DNA of 64,000 nucleotides from Mycolicibacterium holsaticum DSM 44478 = JCM 12374 (GCF_019645835.1 NZ_CP080998.1:1922001-1986000), one strand, 5' to 3'. Counted from the first letter of the stretch, positions 20,845 through 32,083 are shown. The notes: generated by a model from the sequence alone, not told the origin. A program made the numbers and translations.

Positions 20845-23712
20845 GTGGCCGACAATGTCCATTCCCAAGACCATTCCCAAGCGCCGACCGAAGAGCTTTC
20901 AGAGCAGAAACCGCATACCGAAGACCCGCAGCCCGAGAAGCTGAGGGTCCATTCGCTGGCGCGGGAGCTGGGCACCACCAGCAAGCGGGTGCTCGACGCG
21001 CTGACCGAACTCGACGGCAGGCCGCGCGGCCCGCACTCCGTGGTCGAGGACGACGAGGCCCAGCGGGTGCGCGACGCGCTCGCCGAAACCCCCGACGGCG
21101 ACGAGCAGCCGCCCGAGCAGGCCGAAGCCGACGAGCCGGCGTCGCAGGACACCGCGCCGGTGCAGGCCGATGAGCCCGCCGCACCCGCACCGGCCAACCC
21201 CGAGCCCGCCGACTACCTGCCGCTGTTCGTCGCGCCCCAACCCGTCACCGTCGAGTACAGCGCCGATGAGGACGACGACGAGGACGACGACGACAGTCCA
21301 GACTCCGACGACGGTGCGGACTCCGACGACGACCAGTTCGAGCGCCCGTCCGGGCGGCGCAGGCGCCGTGGCCGCCGGGGTCGCGGGCGGGGCCGCGGCG
21401 AGCAGAGCGGTGACGAGGACTCCGACGACACCGACAACCAGGGCAGCGACTCCGACGACGACTCCGACGACTCCGACGACTCCGACGAGGACACCAGCGA
21501 CGACAGCACCGGCGGTGAGGGTGCCACCCGGCGTCGCCGCCGCCGTCGTCGTCGCAAATCCGGCTCCGGTGACGACAACGACACCGCGTTGGCCCCCGAC
21601 GATCCGCCCAACACCGTCGTGCACGAACGCGAGCCGCGCAAGGCGACCAAGGCCGACAAGTCCGCGTCCAGCGGTGACGGCGAGATCCAGGGCATCAACG
21701 GATCGACGCGGCTGGAAGCCAAACGTCAGCGTCGCCGCGACGGCCGCGACGCAGGCCGGCGCCGGCCCCCGATCCTGAGCGAGGCCGAATTCCTGGCGCG
21801 CCGTGAGGCCGTCGAGCGGATGATGGTGGTGCGCGACAAGGTCCGCACCGAAGCGCCGCACGAGGGCTCCCGGTACACGCAGATCGCCGTGCTCGAAGAC
21901 GGCGTCGTCGTCGAACACTTCGTCACCTCGGCCGCGTCGGCCTCGCTGGTCGGCAACATCTACCTCGGCATCGTGCAGAACGTGCTGCCGTCGATGGAGG
22001 CCGCCTTCGTCGACATCGGCCGCGGCCGCAACGGCGTGCTCTACGCCGGCGAGGTGAACTGGGAGGCCGCGGGCCTCGGCGGCCAGAACCGCAAGATCGA
22101 ACAGGCGCTCAAGCCGGGCGACTACGTCGTCGTGCAGGTCAGCAAGGACCCCGTCGGGCACAAGGGCGCCCGGCTGACCACCCAGGTGTCGCTGGCCGGG
22201 CGCTATCTCGTGTACGTGCCGGGCGCGTCGTCGACCGGGATCAGCCGCAAGCTGCCCGACACCGAACGCCAGCGGCTCAAGGAGATTCTGCGCGAGGTCG
22301 TGCCGTCGGACGCCGGCGTGATCATCCGCACCGCCTCGGAGGGCGTCAAAGAAGAAGACATCCGCTCCGACGTCGAACGGCTGCAGAAACGCTGGACCGA
22401 GATCGAGGCCAAGGCCGCCGAGATCACCGAGAAGAAGGCCGGCGCCGCGGTGGCGCTCTACGAAGAGCCCGACGTGTTGGTCAAGGTCATCCGCGACCTG
22501 TTCAACGAGGACTTCACCGGCCTGATCGTCTCCGGCGACGACGCGTGGAAGACCATCACCGACTACGTGACAGCGGTTGCGCCCGAACTGCTTCCGCGGA
22601 TGACGCAATACCAGCCCCCTGAGGTTTCGGGGGCCCAGACGGCCCCTGACGTGTTCGCCGTGCACCGCATCGACGAGCAGCTGACCAAGGCGATGGACCG
22701 CAAGGTGTGGCTGCCCTCGGGCGGCACCCTGGTCATCGACCGCACCGAGGCGATGACGGTGATCGACGTCAACACCGGCAAGTTCACCGGCTCGGGCGGC
22801 AACCTCGAACAGACCGTCACCCGCAACAACCTGGAGGCCGCCGAGGAGATCGTGCGCCAACTGCGGTTGCGCGACATCGGCGGCATCGTCGTCATCGACT
22901 TCATCGACATGGTCCTGGAGTCCAACCGTGACCTCGTGCTGCGCAGGCTGACCGAGGCGCTGGCCCGTGACCGCACTCGGCATCAGGTTTCCGAGGTCAC
23001 CTCGCTTGGCCTGGTGCAGTTGACGCGGAAACGGCTGGGCACCGGGCTGGTCGAGGCGTTCTCGACGTCGTGCTCGCACTGCGCGGGGCGGGGAATCGTT
23101 CTGCACACCGATCCCATCGACTCGGCGTCGTCGAACGGACGCAAGTCCGACTCCGGCGGCCGCCGGGGCAAGCGGGGCAAGCGCGGCGCCAAGCCCGACG
23201 ATGTCGAGGTCGCGAAGGTGCCTGCGCATCCGGCCGGTGAGCATCCGATGTTCAAGGCGATGGCCGCGGGTACGGCCCCGACGACCGAGCCTGAGGGTGA
23301 CGAGGAGGGCGAGGAGAAGAAGCCCGCCGAGGAGGTCGCCGAGGCCGACTCCGACAGCATCCGGGAGGCGGTGTCCCCCTCGGAGGACGAAGACGTCGAC
23401 GACGATGCATACGAGCCCGATGAGGACGAAGACGACGACGAGTCGGATGAGGACGAGGACGAGATCGATCTGGATTCCGACGACGAGGACGACGACATCG
23501 ACGATGACATCGAGGTCATCGACGACGACTCCGACGAGGACGACGACTCCGACGATTACGGCTCCGACGACTCCGACGACTCCGACGACTCGGAGGACTC
23601 GGAGGACTCGGACGACTCGGAGGAGCCGGCTGTGGCGGCGACCCGGCCAGCGGGCCGACACCGCCGCCGCGCCGCGGCCCGACCTGCGGGCCCGCCCGCG
23701 CACGGCGGCTGA
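20845..23712 (+). CDS. rne: Ribonuclease E/G
   Basis: Endoribonuclease that starts mRNA decay and matures rRNA; 955 aa, GTG start. Mycobacterial type: the catalytic core sits in the middle (about residues 330-770) between two long disordered arms. The S1 domain begins near 355 (YLGIVQNVLPSMEAAFVDIG). Metal-binding Asp641 is in VIDVNTG and Asp685 in VIDFIDM. The Zn-link cysteines C743 and C746 (CSHC) join subunits. The N-arm has acidic DSDD runs, then arginine-rich RRRRGRRGRGRGRG and RRRRRRRRRK blocks likely to bind RNA. The C-arm is nearly all Asp, Glu and Ser. It is monocistronic, with rplU on its own promoter. Confidence 0.97.
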   Translation: MADNVHSQDHSQAPTEELSEQKPHTEDPQPEKLRVHSLARELGTTSKRVLDALTELDGRPRGPHSVVEDDEAQRVRDALAETPDGDEQPPEQAEADEPASQDTAPVQADEPAAPAPANPEPADYLPLFVAPQPVTVEYSADEDDDEDDDDSPDSDDGADSDDDQFERPSGRRRRRGRRGRGRGRGEQSGDEDSDDTDNQGSDSDDDSDDSDDSDEDTSDDSTGGEGATRRRRRRRRRKSGSGDDNDTALAPDDPPNTVVHEREPRKATKADKSASSGDGEIQGINGSTRLEAKRQRRRDGRDAGRRRPPILSEAEFLARREAVERMMVVRDKVRTEAPHEGSRYTQIAVLEDGVVVEHFVTSAASASLVGNIYLGIVQNVLPSMEAAFVDIGRGRNGVLYAGEVNWEAAGLGGQNRKIEQALKPGDYVVVQVSKDPVGHKGARLTTQVSLAGRYLVYVPGASSTGISRKLPDTERQRLKEILREVVPSDAGVIIRTASEGVKEEDIRSDVERLQKRWTEIEAKAAEITEKKAGAAVALYEEPDVLVKVIRDLFNEDFTGLIVSGDDAWKTITDYVTAVAPELLPRMTQYQPPEVSGAQTAPDVFAVHRIDEQLTKAMDRKVWLPSGGTLVIDRTEAMTVIDVNTGKFTGSGGNLEQTVTRNNLEAAEEIVRQLRLRDIGGIVVIDFIDMVLESNRDLVLRRLTEALARDRTRHQVSEVTSLGLVQLTRKRLGTGLVEAFSTSCSHCAGRGIVLHTDPIDSASSNGRKSDSGGRRGKRGKRGAKPDDVEVAKVPAHPAGEHPMFKAMAAGTAPTTEPEGDEEGEEKKPAEEVAEADSDSIREAVSPSEDEDVDDDAYEPDEDEDDDESDEDEDEIDLDSDDEDDDIDDDIEVIDDDSDEDDDSDDYGSDDSDDSDDSEDSEDSDDSEEPAVAATRPAGRHRRRAAARPAGPPAHGG
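21268..21500 (+). repeat. Acidic DDD/DSD coding repeat in the rne N-arm
   Basis: Repeats of gacgac and ctccgacga units encode runs of Asp and Ser-Asp. They are broken by an Arg/Gly block. The same repeat type returns in the C-terminal arm. Confidence 0.75.
23380..23625 (+). repeat. Acidic DSDD coding repeat in the rne C-arm
   Basis: Tandem 9-base units (ctccgacga type) encode a chain of about 80 residues that is almost only Asp, Glu and Ser, with a few aromatic residues. It is a site prone to length change. Confidence 0.75.
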
Positions 23713-23716
23713 CCAC

Positions 23717-23735
23717 GTCAGGGTCGGCGCCTGAC
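23717..23735 (+). terminator. Short hairpin after rne
   Basis: Stem gtcagg/cctgac with a 7-base loop, 4 bp past the rne stop and just ahead of the rplU promoter. No T-tract follows, so this is a modest candidate. Confidence 0.4.
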
Positions 23736-23745
23736 CTGCGGTGAT

Positions 23746-23775
23746 TTGACCCTCTAGGCCCGGCTCAAGTAGCCT
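23746..23775 (+). promoter_or_regulatory. Promoter of the rplU-rpmA operon
   Basis: TTGACC at 23746-23751, an 18-base spacer, and TAGCCT at 23770-23775. This is a good SigA-type pair located where the ribosomal operon should begin. It would give a leader of about 100 bases before rplU. Confidence 0.65.
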
Positions 23776-23884
23776 TGAGCAGTTGTCGCCAGGCCGTGGC
23801 CGGCGATCGTGGAAGACCCGGAAACCCAGACCCGCGCAGTCGCGAGCAGCGCTGTGTCAGAAACGACGTAGGAGCACGAGCACG

Positions 23885-24208
23885 ATGGCAGCCGATAAGG
23901 CCACGTACGCAATCGTCAAGACCGGCGGCAAGCAGTACAAAGTCGCCGTCGGAGACGTGGTCAAGGTCGAGAAGCTCGACGGCGAACCCGGCTCGAAGGT
24001 GTCGCTGCCCGTGGCCCTCGTCGTCGACGGGGCGAAGGTCACCACCGACGCCAAGGCGCTGGAGAAAGTGGCCGTCACCGGCGAGGTGCTCGAGCACACC
24101 AAAGGCCCCAAGATCCGCATCCACAAGTTCAAGAACAAGACCGGCTACCACAAACGTCAGGGGCACCGTCAGCAAGTGACGGTCCTGAAGGTCACCGGCA
24201 TCGCGTGA
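23885..24208 (+). CDS. rplU: Ribosomal protein L21
   Basis: Large-subunit protein bL21, 107 aa from ATG 23885 ([20 protein letters not shown]). The family signature is the C-terminal [15 protein letters not shown] run, which binds 23S rRNA. First gene of the conserved rplU-rpmA-obg cluster. A longer frame starting at 23783 has no RBS and is not used. Confidence 0.98.
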   Translation: MAADKATYAIVKTGGKQYKVAVGDVVKVEKLDGEPGSKVSLPVALVVDGAKVTTDAKALEKVAVTGEVLEHTKGPKIRIHKFKNKTGYHKRQGHRQQVTVLKVTGIA

Positions 24209-24251
24209 TGAGCCGTCAGGCGACGAACAGAGAGCACTGAGGGAACCAGAC

Positions 24252-24515
24252 ATGGCACACAAGAAGGGCGCTTCCAGCTCACGCAACGGTCGCGACTCCG
24301 CAGCCCAGCGGCTTGGCGTCAAGCGGTTCGGGGGCCAGATCGTGAAGGCCGGCGAAATTTTGGTGCGGCAGCGGGGTACTCATTTCCATCCCGGCACTAA
24401 CGTCGGTCGTGGCGGCGACGACACGCTGTTCGCCACGGCCCCCGGCGCTGTGGAATTCGGCACCAAGCGCGGCCGCAAGACCGTCAACGTCGTGCGACCG
24501 TCCGCGGAGGCCTGA
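24252..24515 (+). CDS. rpmA: Ribosomal protein L27
   Basis: Large-subunit protein bL27, 87 aa. Its N-terminus [16 protein letters not shown] reaches the peptidyl-transferase centre and begins directly with the mature form, without the cleaved leader found in firmicutes. The core [18 protein letters not shown] is typical. It lies 43 bp after rplU. Confidence 0.98.
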   Translation: MAHKKGASSSRNGRDSAAQRLGVKRFGGQIVKAGEILVRQRGTHFHPGTNVGRGGDDTLFATAPGAVEFGTKRGRKTVNVVRPSAEA

Positions 24516-24522
24516 CTCCCGC

Positions 24523-24540
24523 CGTCGAAATCGACGTTTT
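24523..24540 (+). terminator. Small hairpin with T-run between rpmA and obg
   Basis: Stem cgtcg/cgacg, loop aaat, then tttt. It may partly terminate the ribosomal genes before obg. The short stem keeps confidence low. Confidence 0.35.
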
Positions 24541-24602
24541 GGCGTTAGGCTCTCGCACTTTCGCGCCCAAATGTCCCTTTCGGCGAAGGAGAGGAGTATC
24601 CG

Positions 24603-26048
24603 ATGCCTCGGTTTGTCGACCGCGTGGTGATTCACGCGCGGGCCGGCAACGGCGGTAACGGCTGCGCCTCGGTCCATCGCGAGAAGTTCAAACCGCTCGG
24701 CGGCCCCGACGGCGGCAACGGCGGCCGCGGCGGCAGCGTGGTGCTCGTCGTCGATCCGCAAGTGCACACGCTGCTGGACTTCCACTTCCATCCGCACGTC
24801 GTGGCACCCTCGGGTAAACAGGGCGCCGGCAGCAACCGCGACGGCGCGGCGGGCGCCGACCTGGAAGTCAAGGTGCCCGACGGCACCGTCGTCCTCGACG
24901 AGAACGGCCGGCTGCTCGCCGACCTGGTCGGTGCGGGCACCCGCTTCGAGGCCGCCGCCGGCGGTCGCGGCGGGCTCGGCAACGCCGCGCTGGCCTCACG
25001 GGCCCGCAAGGCACCCGGCTTCGCGCTGCTCGGCGAGAAGGGCGAGGTCCGCGACCTCACGCTGGAACTCAAGACCGTCGCCGACGTCGGCCTGCTCGGG
25101 TTCCCGTCCGCGGGCAAGTCGTCGCTGGTGTCGGTCATCTCGGCGGCCAAACCCAAGATCGCCGACTACCCGTTCACCACCCTGGCGCCCAACCTCGGCG
25201 TCGTGTCCGCAGGCGAGCACACCTTCACCGTCGCCGACGTGCCCGGCCTGATACCCGGCGCATCCGACGGCCGCGGTCTGGGGCTGGACTTCCTGCGCCA
25301 CATCGAGCGATGCGCCGTGCTGGTGCACGTCGTCGACTGCGCGACGCTGGAACCCGGCCGCGACCCGATCTCCGACATCGAAGCACTCGAAGCTGAACTG
25401 GCCGCCTACACCCCGACGTTGCAGGGTGACTCCACGCTCGGTGATCTGGCCGAACGGCCAAGAGCGGTGGTGCTCAACAAGATCGACGTCCCAGAGGCCC
25501 GTGAGCTCGCTGAGTTCGTCCGCGAGGAGATCGCCAAGCGCTTCGGCTGGCCCACCTTCCTGGTGTCCACGGTCACCCGAGAAGGGTTGCGGCCATTGAC
25601 GTTTGCGCTGTGGGAGATGGTTTCGGCGTATCGCGAGGCCCAACCCGCCGTCGTGGCGCGGCGCCCGGTCATCCGGCCCGTCGCCGTGGACGAGAGCGGG
25701 TTCGTCGTCGAACCCGACGGCCACGGCGGTTTCGTGGTGCGCGGGGTACGGCCCGAACGATGGGTCAACCAAACCGATTTCGAGAACGACGAGGCCGTCG
25801 GCTACCTGGCCGACCGGCTGGCGCGGCTGGGCGTCGAGGACGAACTGCTGCGCCTGGGCGCCCGCCCGGGCTGCGCGGTGACCATCGGCGAGGTCACCTT
25901 CGACTGGGAACCCCAGACCCCCGCAGGCGTCGACGTCCCGCTGTCCGGGCGCGGCACCGACGCGCGGCTGGAGCAGACCGACCGGGTGTCGGCGGCCGAC
26001 CGCAAGGCGGCCCGTCGTGAACGCCGTCGGCCCGGTGGGAAGTCGTGA
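24603..26048 (+). CDS. obg: Obg/CgtA GTPase
   Basis: Essential ribosome-associated GTPase involved in 50S assembly and stress signalling; 481 aa. The glycine-rich Obg fold covers residues 1-160 ([27 protein letters not shown]). The G domain has G1 GFPSAGKSS (166-174), G2 YPFTT, G3 DVPGLI and G4 NKID near 290. A C-terminal OCT domain (about 345-430) and a basic tail ending [11 protein letters not shown] follow. A strong RBS, ggagagga, precedes ATG 24603. The stop overlaps the proB start (26045-26048). Confidence 0.97.
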   Translation: MPRFVDRVVIHARAGNGGNGCASVHREKFKPLGGPDGGNGGRGGSVVLVVDPQVHTLLDFHFHPHVVAPSGKQGAGSNRDGAAGADLEVKVPDGTVVLDENGRLLADLVGAGTRFEAAAGGRGGLGNAALASRARKAPGFALLGEKGEVRDLTLELKTVADVGLLGFPSAGKSSLVSVISAAKPKIADYPFTTLAPNLGVVSAGEHTFTVADVPGLIPGASDGRGLGLDFLRHIERCAVLVHVVDCATLEPGRDPISDIEALEAELAAYTPTLQGDSTLGDLAERPRAVVLNKIDVPEARELAEFVREEIAKRFGWPTFLVSTVTREGLRPLTFALWEMVSAYREAQPAVVARRPVIRPVAVDESGFVVEPDGHGGFVVRGVRPERWVNQTDFENDEAVGYLADRLARLGVEDELLRLGARPGCAVTIGEVTFDWEPQTPAGVDVPLSGRGTDARLEQTDRVSAADRKAARRERRRPGGKS

Positions 26049-27145
26049 GTGCTCATCGCGACGCCGTGCGCACCGCGCGCAGCGTCGTCGTCAAGATCGG
26101 CACCACCGCGCTGACCACGCCGTCGGGGGTGTTCGACGCCAGCCGGCTGGCCACCCTGGCCGACGCGATCGAGGGCCGGATGAAGGCCGGTTCGGACGTG
26201 GTGATCGTGTCCTCGGGTGCGATCGCCGCCGGCATCGAACCGCTCAAGCTGTCCAAGCGGCCGACCGACCTGGCCACCAAACAGGCCGCCGCCAGCGTCG
26301 GGCAGGTGGCGTTGGTCAACGCGTGGAGCACGGCATTCGCCCGCTACCACCGCACCGTCGGGCAGGTGCTGCTGACCGCCCACGACATCTCGATGCGGGT
26401 CCAGCACACCAACGCCCAGCGCACGCTGGACCGGCTGCGCGCGCTGCACGCCGTGGCGATCGTCAACGAGAACGACACCGTGGCCACCAACGAGATCCGG
26501 TTCGGCGACAACGACCGGCTCTCGGCGCTGGTGGCTCATCTGGTCGGCGCCGACGCGCTGGTGCTGCTCTCCGACATCGACGGGCTCTACGACGCGGATC
26601 CGCGCAAGGGTCAGGCGCAGTTCATCCCGGAGGTATCCGGTCCCGCCGACCTCGACGGTGTGGTGGCGGGCCAAAGCAGCCATCTGGGCACCGGCGGGAT
26701 GGCATCCAAGCTGTCCTCGGCGCTGCTGGCCGCCGACGCCGGCGTCCCGGTGCTGCTGGCCGCGGCGTCTGATGCCGCCACCGCGCTGACCGACGCGTCG
26801 GTCGGCACCGTCTTCGCCCCGCGCGCCGAACGGATGTCGGCCCGGCGGTTCTGGGTGCGCTACGCCGCCGATGCGTCGGGTGCGTTGACGCTGGACGACG
26901 GCGCGGTGCGCGCGGTGGTCCGACAACGCCGGTCGCTGCTGCCCGCCGGAATCACTGCGCTGTCCGGGCGCTTCTACGGCGGTGACGTCGTGGAGTTGCG
27001 CGCGCAGGACGCCACGATGGTCGCGCGCGGCGTGGTGGCCTACGACCACGCCGAGCTGGAGACCATGCTGGGCCGCTCGACGTCAGATCTGCCCGCTGAG
27101 ATGCGCCGTCCCGCGGTGCACGCCGACGACCTGGTCGCCGTCTAG
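26045..27145 (+). CDS. proB: Glutamate 5-kinase
   Basis: First step of proline synthesis: phosphorylates glutamate to glutamyl-5-phosphate. It has 366 aa, with an amino-acid-kinase domain to about residue 260 ([10 protein letters not shown] at 14-23, [31 protein letters not shown]). The C-terminal PUA domain (from [14 protein letters not shown]) is present. The GTG start lies in the 4-bp overlap with obg. Its partner proA is 7 kb downstream and not in this operon. Its stop shares CTAG with the convergent sirtuin. Confidence 0.96.
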   Translation: MSAHRDAVRTARSVVVKIGTTALTTPSGVFDASRLATLADAIEGRMKAGSDVVIVSSGAIAAGIEPLKLSKRPTDLATKQAAASVGQVALVNAWSTAFARYHRTVGQVLLTAHDISMRVQHTNAQRTLDRLRALHAVAIVNENDTVATNEIRFGDNDRLSALVAHLVGADALVLLSDIDGLYDADPRKGQAQFIPEVSGPADLDGVVAGQSSHLGTGGMASKLSSALLAADAGVPVLLAAASDAATALTDASVGTVFAPRAERMSARRFWVRYAADASGALTLDDGAVRAVVRQRRSLLPAGITALSGRFYGGDVVELRAQDATMVARGVVAYDHAELETMLGRSTSDLPAEMRRPAVHADDLVAV

Positions 27146-28005
27146 GCGATTTGGGGAGCCGTAACCGCGCTCACCGCGGCTGACGCTCCACAAAGCGCCG
27201 CCGACAGCAGGGTCAGCATCTCCGAACACCCGGCGTCGACCTTGACCGTCGCCAACGCGTCGCCGCGGGTGGGGCCGCGGTTGACGATCGCGATCGGTAT
27301 ACCGGCCGCCGCGGCATGGCGGACGAACCGGTAGCCCGAGTACACCGTCAGCGACGAACCGGCCACCAACAGGGCGTCGGCGTCGTCGACCATCGCAAAA
27401 GCTTGCGCGACACGGTCTTTGGGTACGTTCTCGCCGAAGTAGACGATGTCGGGTTTGAGCATGCCGCCGCATCGCGGACAGTCCACGACGCGAAACGACG
27501 CGGTGTCGTCCACCACCGCGTCGGCGTCGGGAGCCACGGCGATACCGCCGAGCGCCGCGGCCCGGGCGGTGAAACCCGGGTTGGCCGCCTCCAGCAGGTC
27601 GGCGAGCGCCGCACGCGACATGCCGTGCCCGCAGCCCAGACAGACCACCTCGGCGTAGCTGCCGTGCAGGTTCACCACCGCGCGACTGCCCGCCTTGGTG
27701 TGCAGCAGGTCGACGTTCTGGGTGATCAGACCGCAGACGACCCCCGCCTGCTCGAGCCGCGCCAGCGCACGGTGACCGGCGTTGGGCGCGGTGTCGTCCA
27801 TGTGCCGCCAGCCGAGGTGGTTGCGCCCCCAGTACCGCTGCCGAAACGCCGCATCGGAGGTGAACTGTCCAATGGTCATCGGATTGGCCGGCGGCGAGTC
27901 CGGCCCGCGGTAGTCCGGGATGCCGGAGTCGGTGGACATTCCGGCACCGGTCAGCACCGCGGTACGCCGTTCCCGCAGCAGCGCGACAAGTTCGGGGGCG
28001 TCCAT
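27142..28005 (-). CDS. Sir2-family NAD-dependent protein deacylase
   Basis: NAD-dependent lysine deacylase, 287 aa. It has [15 protein letters not shown] at residues 20-34, TQNVDLLH at 95-102, active-site His114 (NLHGSY), and a zinc site C122-x2-C125 paired with the CPRC motif near 177. FGENVP and AGSSL complete the family motifs. It resembles class II sirtuins (SIRT4-like). The target is unknown. It converges on proB with both stop codons inside one CTAG. Confidence 0.93.
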   Translation of the reverse strand: MDAPELVALLRERRTAVLTGAGMSTDSGIPDYRGPDSPPANPMTIGQFTSDAAFRQRYWGRNHLGWRHMDDTAPNAGHRALARLEQAGVVCGLITQNVDLLHTKAGSRAVVNLHGSYAEVVCLGCGHGMSRAALADLLEAANPGFTARAAALGGIAVAPDADAVVDDTASFRVVDCPRCGGMLKPDIVYFGENVPKDRVAQAFAMVDDADALLVAGSSLTVYSGYRFVRHAAAAGIPIAIVNRGPTRGDALATVKVDAGCSEMLTLLSAALCGASAAVSAVTAPQIA

Positions 28006-28044
28006 ATTGTCGAGGGTACGGCTCAGTTCATCAGCGCCCGGGGC

Positions 28045-28584
<540 letters not shown>

Positions 28585-28628
28585 GGGCACATGCATACCC
28601 GGTTGCGGTATTCGGGCAACAATGAAGC

Positions 28629-30704
28629 ATGGATTTCTACTCGGTCTACCGCCAGGGCTTCGTCCGTGTCGCTGCCTGTACGCACCACACCGCCCTCGCT
28701 GACCCGCAGGCCAACGCCGAATCCGTGCTGCGGTTGGCCCGTGCCTGCCATGACGACGGCGTCGCGCTCGCGGTGTTTCCGGAGTTGACGCTGTCGGGGT
28801 ATTCGATCGAGGACATCGTGATGCAGGACGCCCTGCTGGACGCGGTCGAAGACGCGCTGTTCGACGTCGTCAGCGCGTCCGCCGACCTGCTGCCGGTGCT
28901 GGTGATCGGCGCCCCGCTGCGGTACGCGCACCGGATCTACAACACCGCCGTCGTCGTGCACCGCGGCCGGGTGCTCGGCGTCGTGCCGAAGTCGTATCTG
29001 CCCACCTACCGCGAGTTCTACGAACGCCGCCAGATGGCGCCCGGCGACGACGTGCGCGGCGTAATCCGGATCGGCGATGAGCGCTCGCGCGAAGAGCACA
29101 GACGAGCCGCGGACGTGCCGTTCGGCCCCGACCTGCTGTTCAGCGCCGTCGACATGCCCGGTTTCGTGCTGCATGTCGAGATCTGCGAGGACATGTTCGT
29201 GCCGATCCCGCCGAGCGCGCAGGCCGCGCTGGCCGGCGCGACGGTGCTGGCCAACCTGTCCGGCAGCCCGATCACCGTCGGCCGCGCCGAGGACCGCTGC
29301 CTGTTGGCCCGGTCGGCGTCGTCGCGGTGCCTGGCCGCCTACGTCTACGCCGCGGCCGGCGAGGGCGAATCCACCACCGACCTGGCCTGGGACGGCCAGA
29401 CGATGATCTGGGAGAACGGGGTCTGCCTGGCGCAGTCCGAACGGTTCCCGAAGGGGGAGCGACGCTCGGTCGCCGACGTCGACCTCGAACTGCTGCGTTC
29501 CGAGCGGTTGCGGATGGGCACGTTCGACGACAACCGGCGCCACCACGGCATCGCCGCCGAGACGTTCCGCCGGGTCGAGTTTCGGCTCGACCCGCCGTCG
29601 GGCGACATCGGGTTGCGCCGCGAAGTCGAGCGGTTCCCGTTCGTGCCCTCTGACCCGCAACGGCTGGAACAGGATTGCTACGAGGCCTACAGCATCCAGG
29701 TGTCCGGGCTCGAACAGCGGTTGCGTGCGCTGGACTATCCGAAGATCGTGCTGGGCTTGTCCGGCGGTCTGGACTCGACGCACGCGTTGATCGTCGCCGC
29801 CCGGGCAATGGATCGAGAAGAACGGCCCCGCAGCGACATTCTGGCGTTCACCATGCCGGGGTTCGCCACCGGCGACCGTACCAAGAACAACGCGTTGCGG
29901 CTGGCCGAGGCGCTGGGCGTGACCTTCGCCGAGCTCGACATCAAGTCGACCGCCGAACTGATGCTCAAGAACATGGACCACCCGTTCGGCCGCGGAGAGA
30001 AGGTCTACGACGTCACGTTCGAGAACGTACAGGCCGGTCTGCGCACCGACTATCTGTTCCGGCTGGCCAACCAGCGCGGCGGCATCGTGCTCGGCACCGG
30101 CGACCTGTCCGAGCTTGCGCTCGGCTGGTCCACATACGGTGTCGGCGACCAGATGTCGCACTACAACGTCAACGGCGGGGTGCCCAAGACGCTGATCCAG
30201 CACCTGATCCGCTGGGTCATCGCCTCGGAGCAGTTCGAGGATGCGGTCAACGAGGTGCTGCAGTCGGTGCTGGACACCGAGATCTCCCCCGAACTCGTGC
30301 CCGCCGGTGAGGACGAGGAAATCCAGAGCAGCGAGTCCAAGGTCGGACCCTATGTGCTGCAGGATTTTTCGCTGTTCCAGGTGCTGCGGTACGGGTTCCG
30401 GCCGTCCAAGGTGGCGTTTCTGGCGTGGCACGCCTGGAACGACGTCGAGCGCGGGGATTGGCCCGCCGGGTATCCAGAGAACAAGCGACCGTCCTACTCG
30501 CTCAAGGAGATCCGGCACTGGCTGCAGGTGTTCGCGCAGCGTTTCTACTCGTTCTCCCAGTTCAAGCGTTCGGCATTACCCAACGGGCCCAAGGTGTCTC
30601 ACGGTGGGTCGCTGTCACCGCGCGGTGACTGGCGGGCGCCCTCGGATATGTCGGCGCGGGTCTGGCTCGACGAGATCGAACGCGAAATACCCGACGCTGG
30701 TTAG
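28629..30704 (+). CDS. nadE: Glutamine-dependent NAD+ synthetase
   Basis: Last step of NAD synthesis: amidates nicotinate adenine dinucleotide using ammonia channelled from glutamine. It has 691 aa. The N-terminal glutaminase has Glu52 ([10 protein letters not shown]), Lys121 (PKSYLP) and Cys186 (HVEICEDMF). From memory, the M. tuberculosis cysteine is about ten residues earlier, so an insertion near [10 protein letters not shown] is likely. The synthetase half has the pyrophosphate loop [13 protein letters not shown] near 375 and [14 protein letters not shown]. It ends in TTAG shared with the convergent small membrane protein. Confidence 0.97.
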   Translation: MDFYSVYRQGFVRVAACTHHTALADPQANAESVLRLARACHDDGVALAVFPELTLSGYSIEDIVMQDALLDAVEDALFDVVSASADLLPVLVIGAPLRYAHRIYNTAVVVHRGRVLGVVPKSYLPTYREFYERRQMAPGDDVRGVIRIGDERSREEHRRAADVPFGPDLLFSAVDMPGFVLHVEICEDMFVPIPPSAQAALAGATVLANLSGSPITVGRAEDRCLLARSASSRCLAAYVYAAAGEGESTTDLAWDGQTMIWENGVCLAQSERFPKGERRSVADVDLELLRSERLRMGTFDDNRRHHGIAAETFRRVEFRLDPPSGDIGLRREVERFPFVPSDPQRLEQDCYEAYSIQVSGLEQRLRALDYPKIVLGLSGGLDSTHALIVAARAMDREERPRSDILAFTMPGFATGDRTKNNALRLAEALGVTFAELDIKSTAELMLKNMDHPFGRGEKVYDVTFENVQAGLRTDYLFRLANQRGGIVLGTGDLSELALGWSTYGVGDQMSHYNVNGGVPKTLIQHLIRWVIASEQFEDAVNEVLQSVLDTEISPELVPAGEDEEIQSSESKVGPYVLQDFSLFQVLRYGFRPSKVAFLAWHAWNDVERGDWPAGYPENKRPSYSLKEIRHWLQVFAQRFYSFSQFKRSALPNGPKVSHGGSLSPRGDWRAPSDMSARVWLDEIEREIPDAG

Positions 30705-30886
30705 CGCTTGCGGCGCAGCCTAGCGGCGCTGATCGCGCCGACAGCTGCGCCGGCCAGCACCCCGACCGTCGACCACCACCATTGATCGGTCATGGCTGCC
30801 ACGGTCACGCCGATGATCAGACCGATGATCAGCGGCATCCAGAGCCAGTTCGCTTCCTGCTTGGTTGTCAGCTGTTTGCGTGCCAT
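30701..30886 (-). CDS. Small two-helix membrane protein
   Basis: A 61-aa protein from ATG 30886 (MARKQLTTKQEANWLW). Two hydrophobic segments (LIIGLIIGVTVAAM and STVGVLAGAAVGAISA) are separated by DQWWW, and the tail is basic (RLRRKR). No family is recognised. It is last in the minus-strand block after the YbhB gene. Confidence 0.65.
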   Translation of the reverse strand: MARKQLTTKQEANWLWMPLIIGLIIGVTVAAMTDQWWWSTVGVLAGAAVGAISAARLRRKR

Positions 30887-30911
30887 TACGTCCACGCTAG
30901 CGCGCAATTGG

Positions 30912-31451
30912 TCAGCGTTCGTAGGTGCCGGTCAGCGCGCCGCGCGCCAGCACGTGGCCGGCGATGGCGGCGAGGAACGCCTTGTGGTCGGCCACATCTG
31001 CGGGCACCGGTTCGTCGAGTGCGAACAGCAGAAACCGGTAGTGGTGCGCGCCGTGTCCCGGGATGGGCGCCGGACCGACGTAGGCGTCGCCGAACGCCTT
31101 GACGAAACGCACCCCGTCGGCGCCCGGCGTGAGCTCACCCTCGTCGAGGCTGCGGCGGTCCGCTTCGATCAGCGCGATCGTGTGCATCAGCGGTTTTGGC
31201 CCGGGCACGTCGACGTCGTCGATGACGAGCGCCAGCTGTTTGGTCGGTGCGGGCACCCCGCTCCAACGCAGCGGCGGCGACACGTTCTCGCCGACGGCGG
31301 CGCCTGCGTGCTTCTGCGGGATCGGGCCGCCGTCGCCGAACGCGCTGCTGGTGATGTCGATGGTGTCGGCGCCCGCGTACTGCGGTGCGGCCAGCGGGCT
31401 GCGGTGTGCGCCTGCGCGGAATCGGCGCAGCAGCTTCCCAACGATCGGCAT
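30912..31451 (-). CDS. YbhB/YbcL-family (PEBP-like) protein
   Basis: Phosphatidylethanolamine-binding-protein fold, 179 aa from ATG 31451 (MPIVGKLLRRFRAG). Family motifs are NVSPPLRWSGVP, VIDDVDVPGPKP, HTIALI, and YVGPAPIPGHGAHHYRF near the ligand pocket. Bacterial members are cytosolic proteins of unclear role, sometimes tied to lipid or kinase control. It follows the cation transporter by 20 bp, so it is probably in the same transcript. Confidence 0.88.
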   Translation of the reverse strand: MPIVGKLLRRFRAGAHRSPLAAPQYAGADTIDITSSAFGDGGPIPQKHAGAAVGENVSPPLRWSGVPAPTKQLALVIDDVDVPGPKPLMHTIALIEADRRSLDEGELTPGADGVRFVKAFGDAYVGPAPIPGHGAHHYRFLLFALDEPVPADVADHKAFLAAIAGHVLARGALTGTYER

Positions 31452-31471
31452 GCCCGGGAGTCTAGTTCGCT

Positions 31472-32083
31472 TCACGGGCAGCACGGATCCCCGCGCCAGG
31501 CGGTCATGCCTTCGCGCACCGCGATGACCGCGATGCCCAGCGCGGCGACCGGATCGGTCCACGTCCATCCGAGCAGCGCGTTGAGCAGCAGCCCGATCAG
31601 CAGGATCGCGGACAGATACGTGCACAGCAGCGTCTGCTTGGAATCGGCGACCGCCGAACGTGATCCCAGTTCGCGGCCGGCGCGCCGCTGCGCCCACGAC
31701 AACACCGGCATGATCACCAGGCTCAGCGCGGCCAGCGCGATGCCGATGGGCGAGGGCCGGGCCTCCTCGATTCCGAAGAGCTTCAGCACCGCGTCGACGG
31801 TGATGTAGGCCGCCAGAGCAAAGAACGACAACGCGATGAACCGCAGCGCGGTCTTCTCCCGCGCCTCCGGATCCGGGGCGCTGAACTGCCAGGCGACCGC
31901 CGCGGCGGAGGCGACCTCGACGGCCGAATCGAGCCCGAAGCCCACCAGCGCGGCCGAGGACACGCGGCTGCCCTCGGTCAGCGCGACGATCGCCTCGATC
32001 ACGTTGTAGCTGATGGTCGCGGCCACGAACAGTCGGATGCGGCGGACAAGGACGTCGCGCCGCGCGGCCGTCGTCGCCGGCAT
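31472..32083 (-). CDS. Cation-diffusion-facilitator-like efflux protein
   Basis: Metal efflux membrane protein of 203 aa with about five to six helices. It is short for the CDF family because the C-terminal cytoplasmic domain is missing. Acidic residues in helix GLDSAVEVASAAAV and in the WTDPVAALGIAVIAV helix fit the metal path. It ends in GDPCCP, a Cys pair that may pick up metal. The start ATG overlaps the stop of the metal-sensing regulator (ATGA, 32080-32083), so its expression should follow that sensor. Likely ions are cadmium, lead or zinc. Confidence 0.85.
   Translation of the reverse strand: MPATTAARRDVLVRRIRLFVAATISYNVIEAIVALTEGSRVSSAALVGFGLDSAVEVASAAAVAWQFSAPDPEAREKTALRFIALSFFALAAYITVDAVLKLFGIEEARPSPIGIALAALSLVIMPVLSWAQRRAGRELGSRSAVADSKQTLLCTYLSAILLIGLLLNALLGWTWTDPVAALGIAVIAVREGMTAWRGDPCCP

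Noticed and set aside
20899..23703. 934-aa open frame antisense to rne
   Set aside because: It mirrors the GC-rich rne codons and its repeats (poly-Val from the Asp repeats); no domain, RBS or known product.
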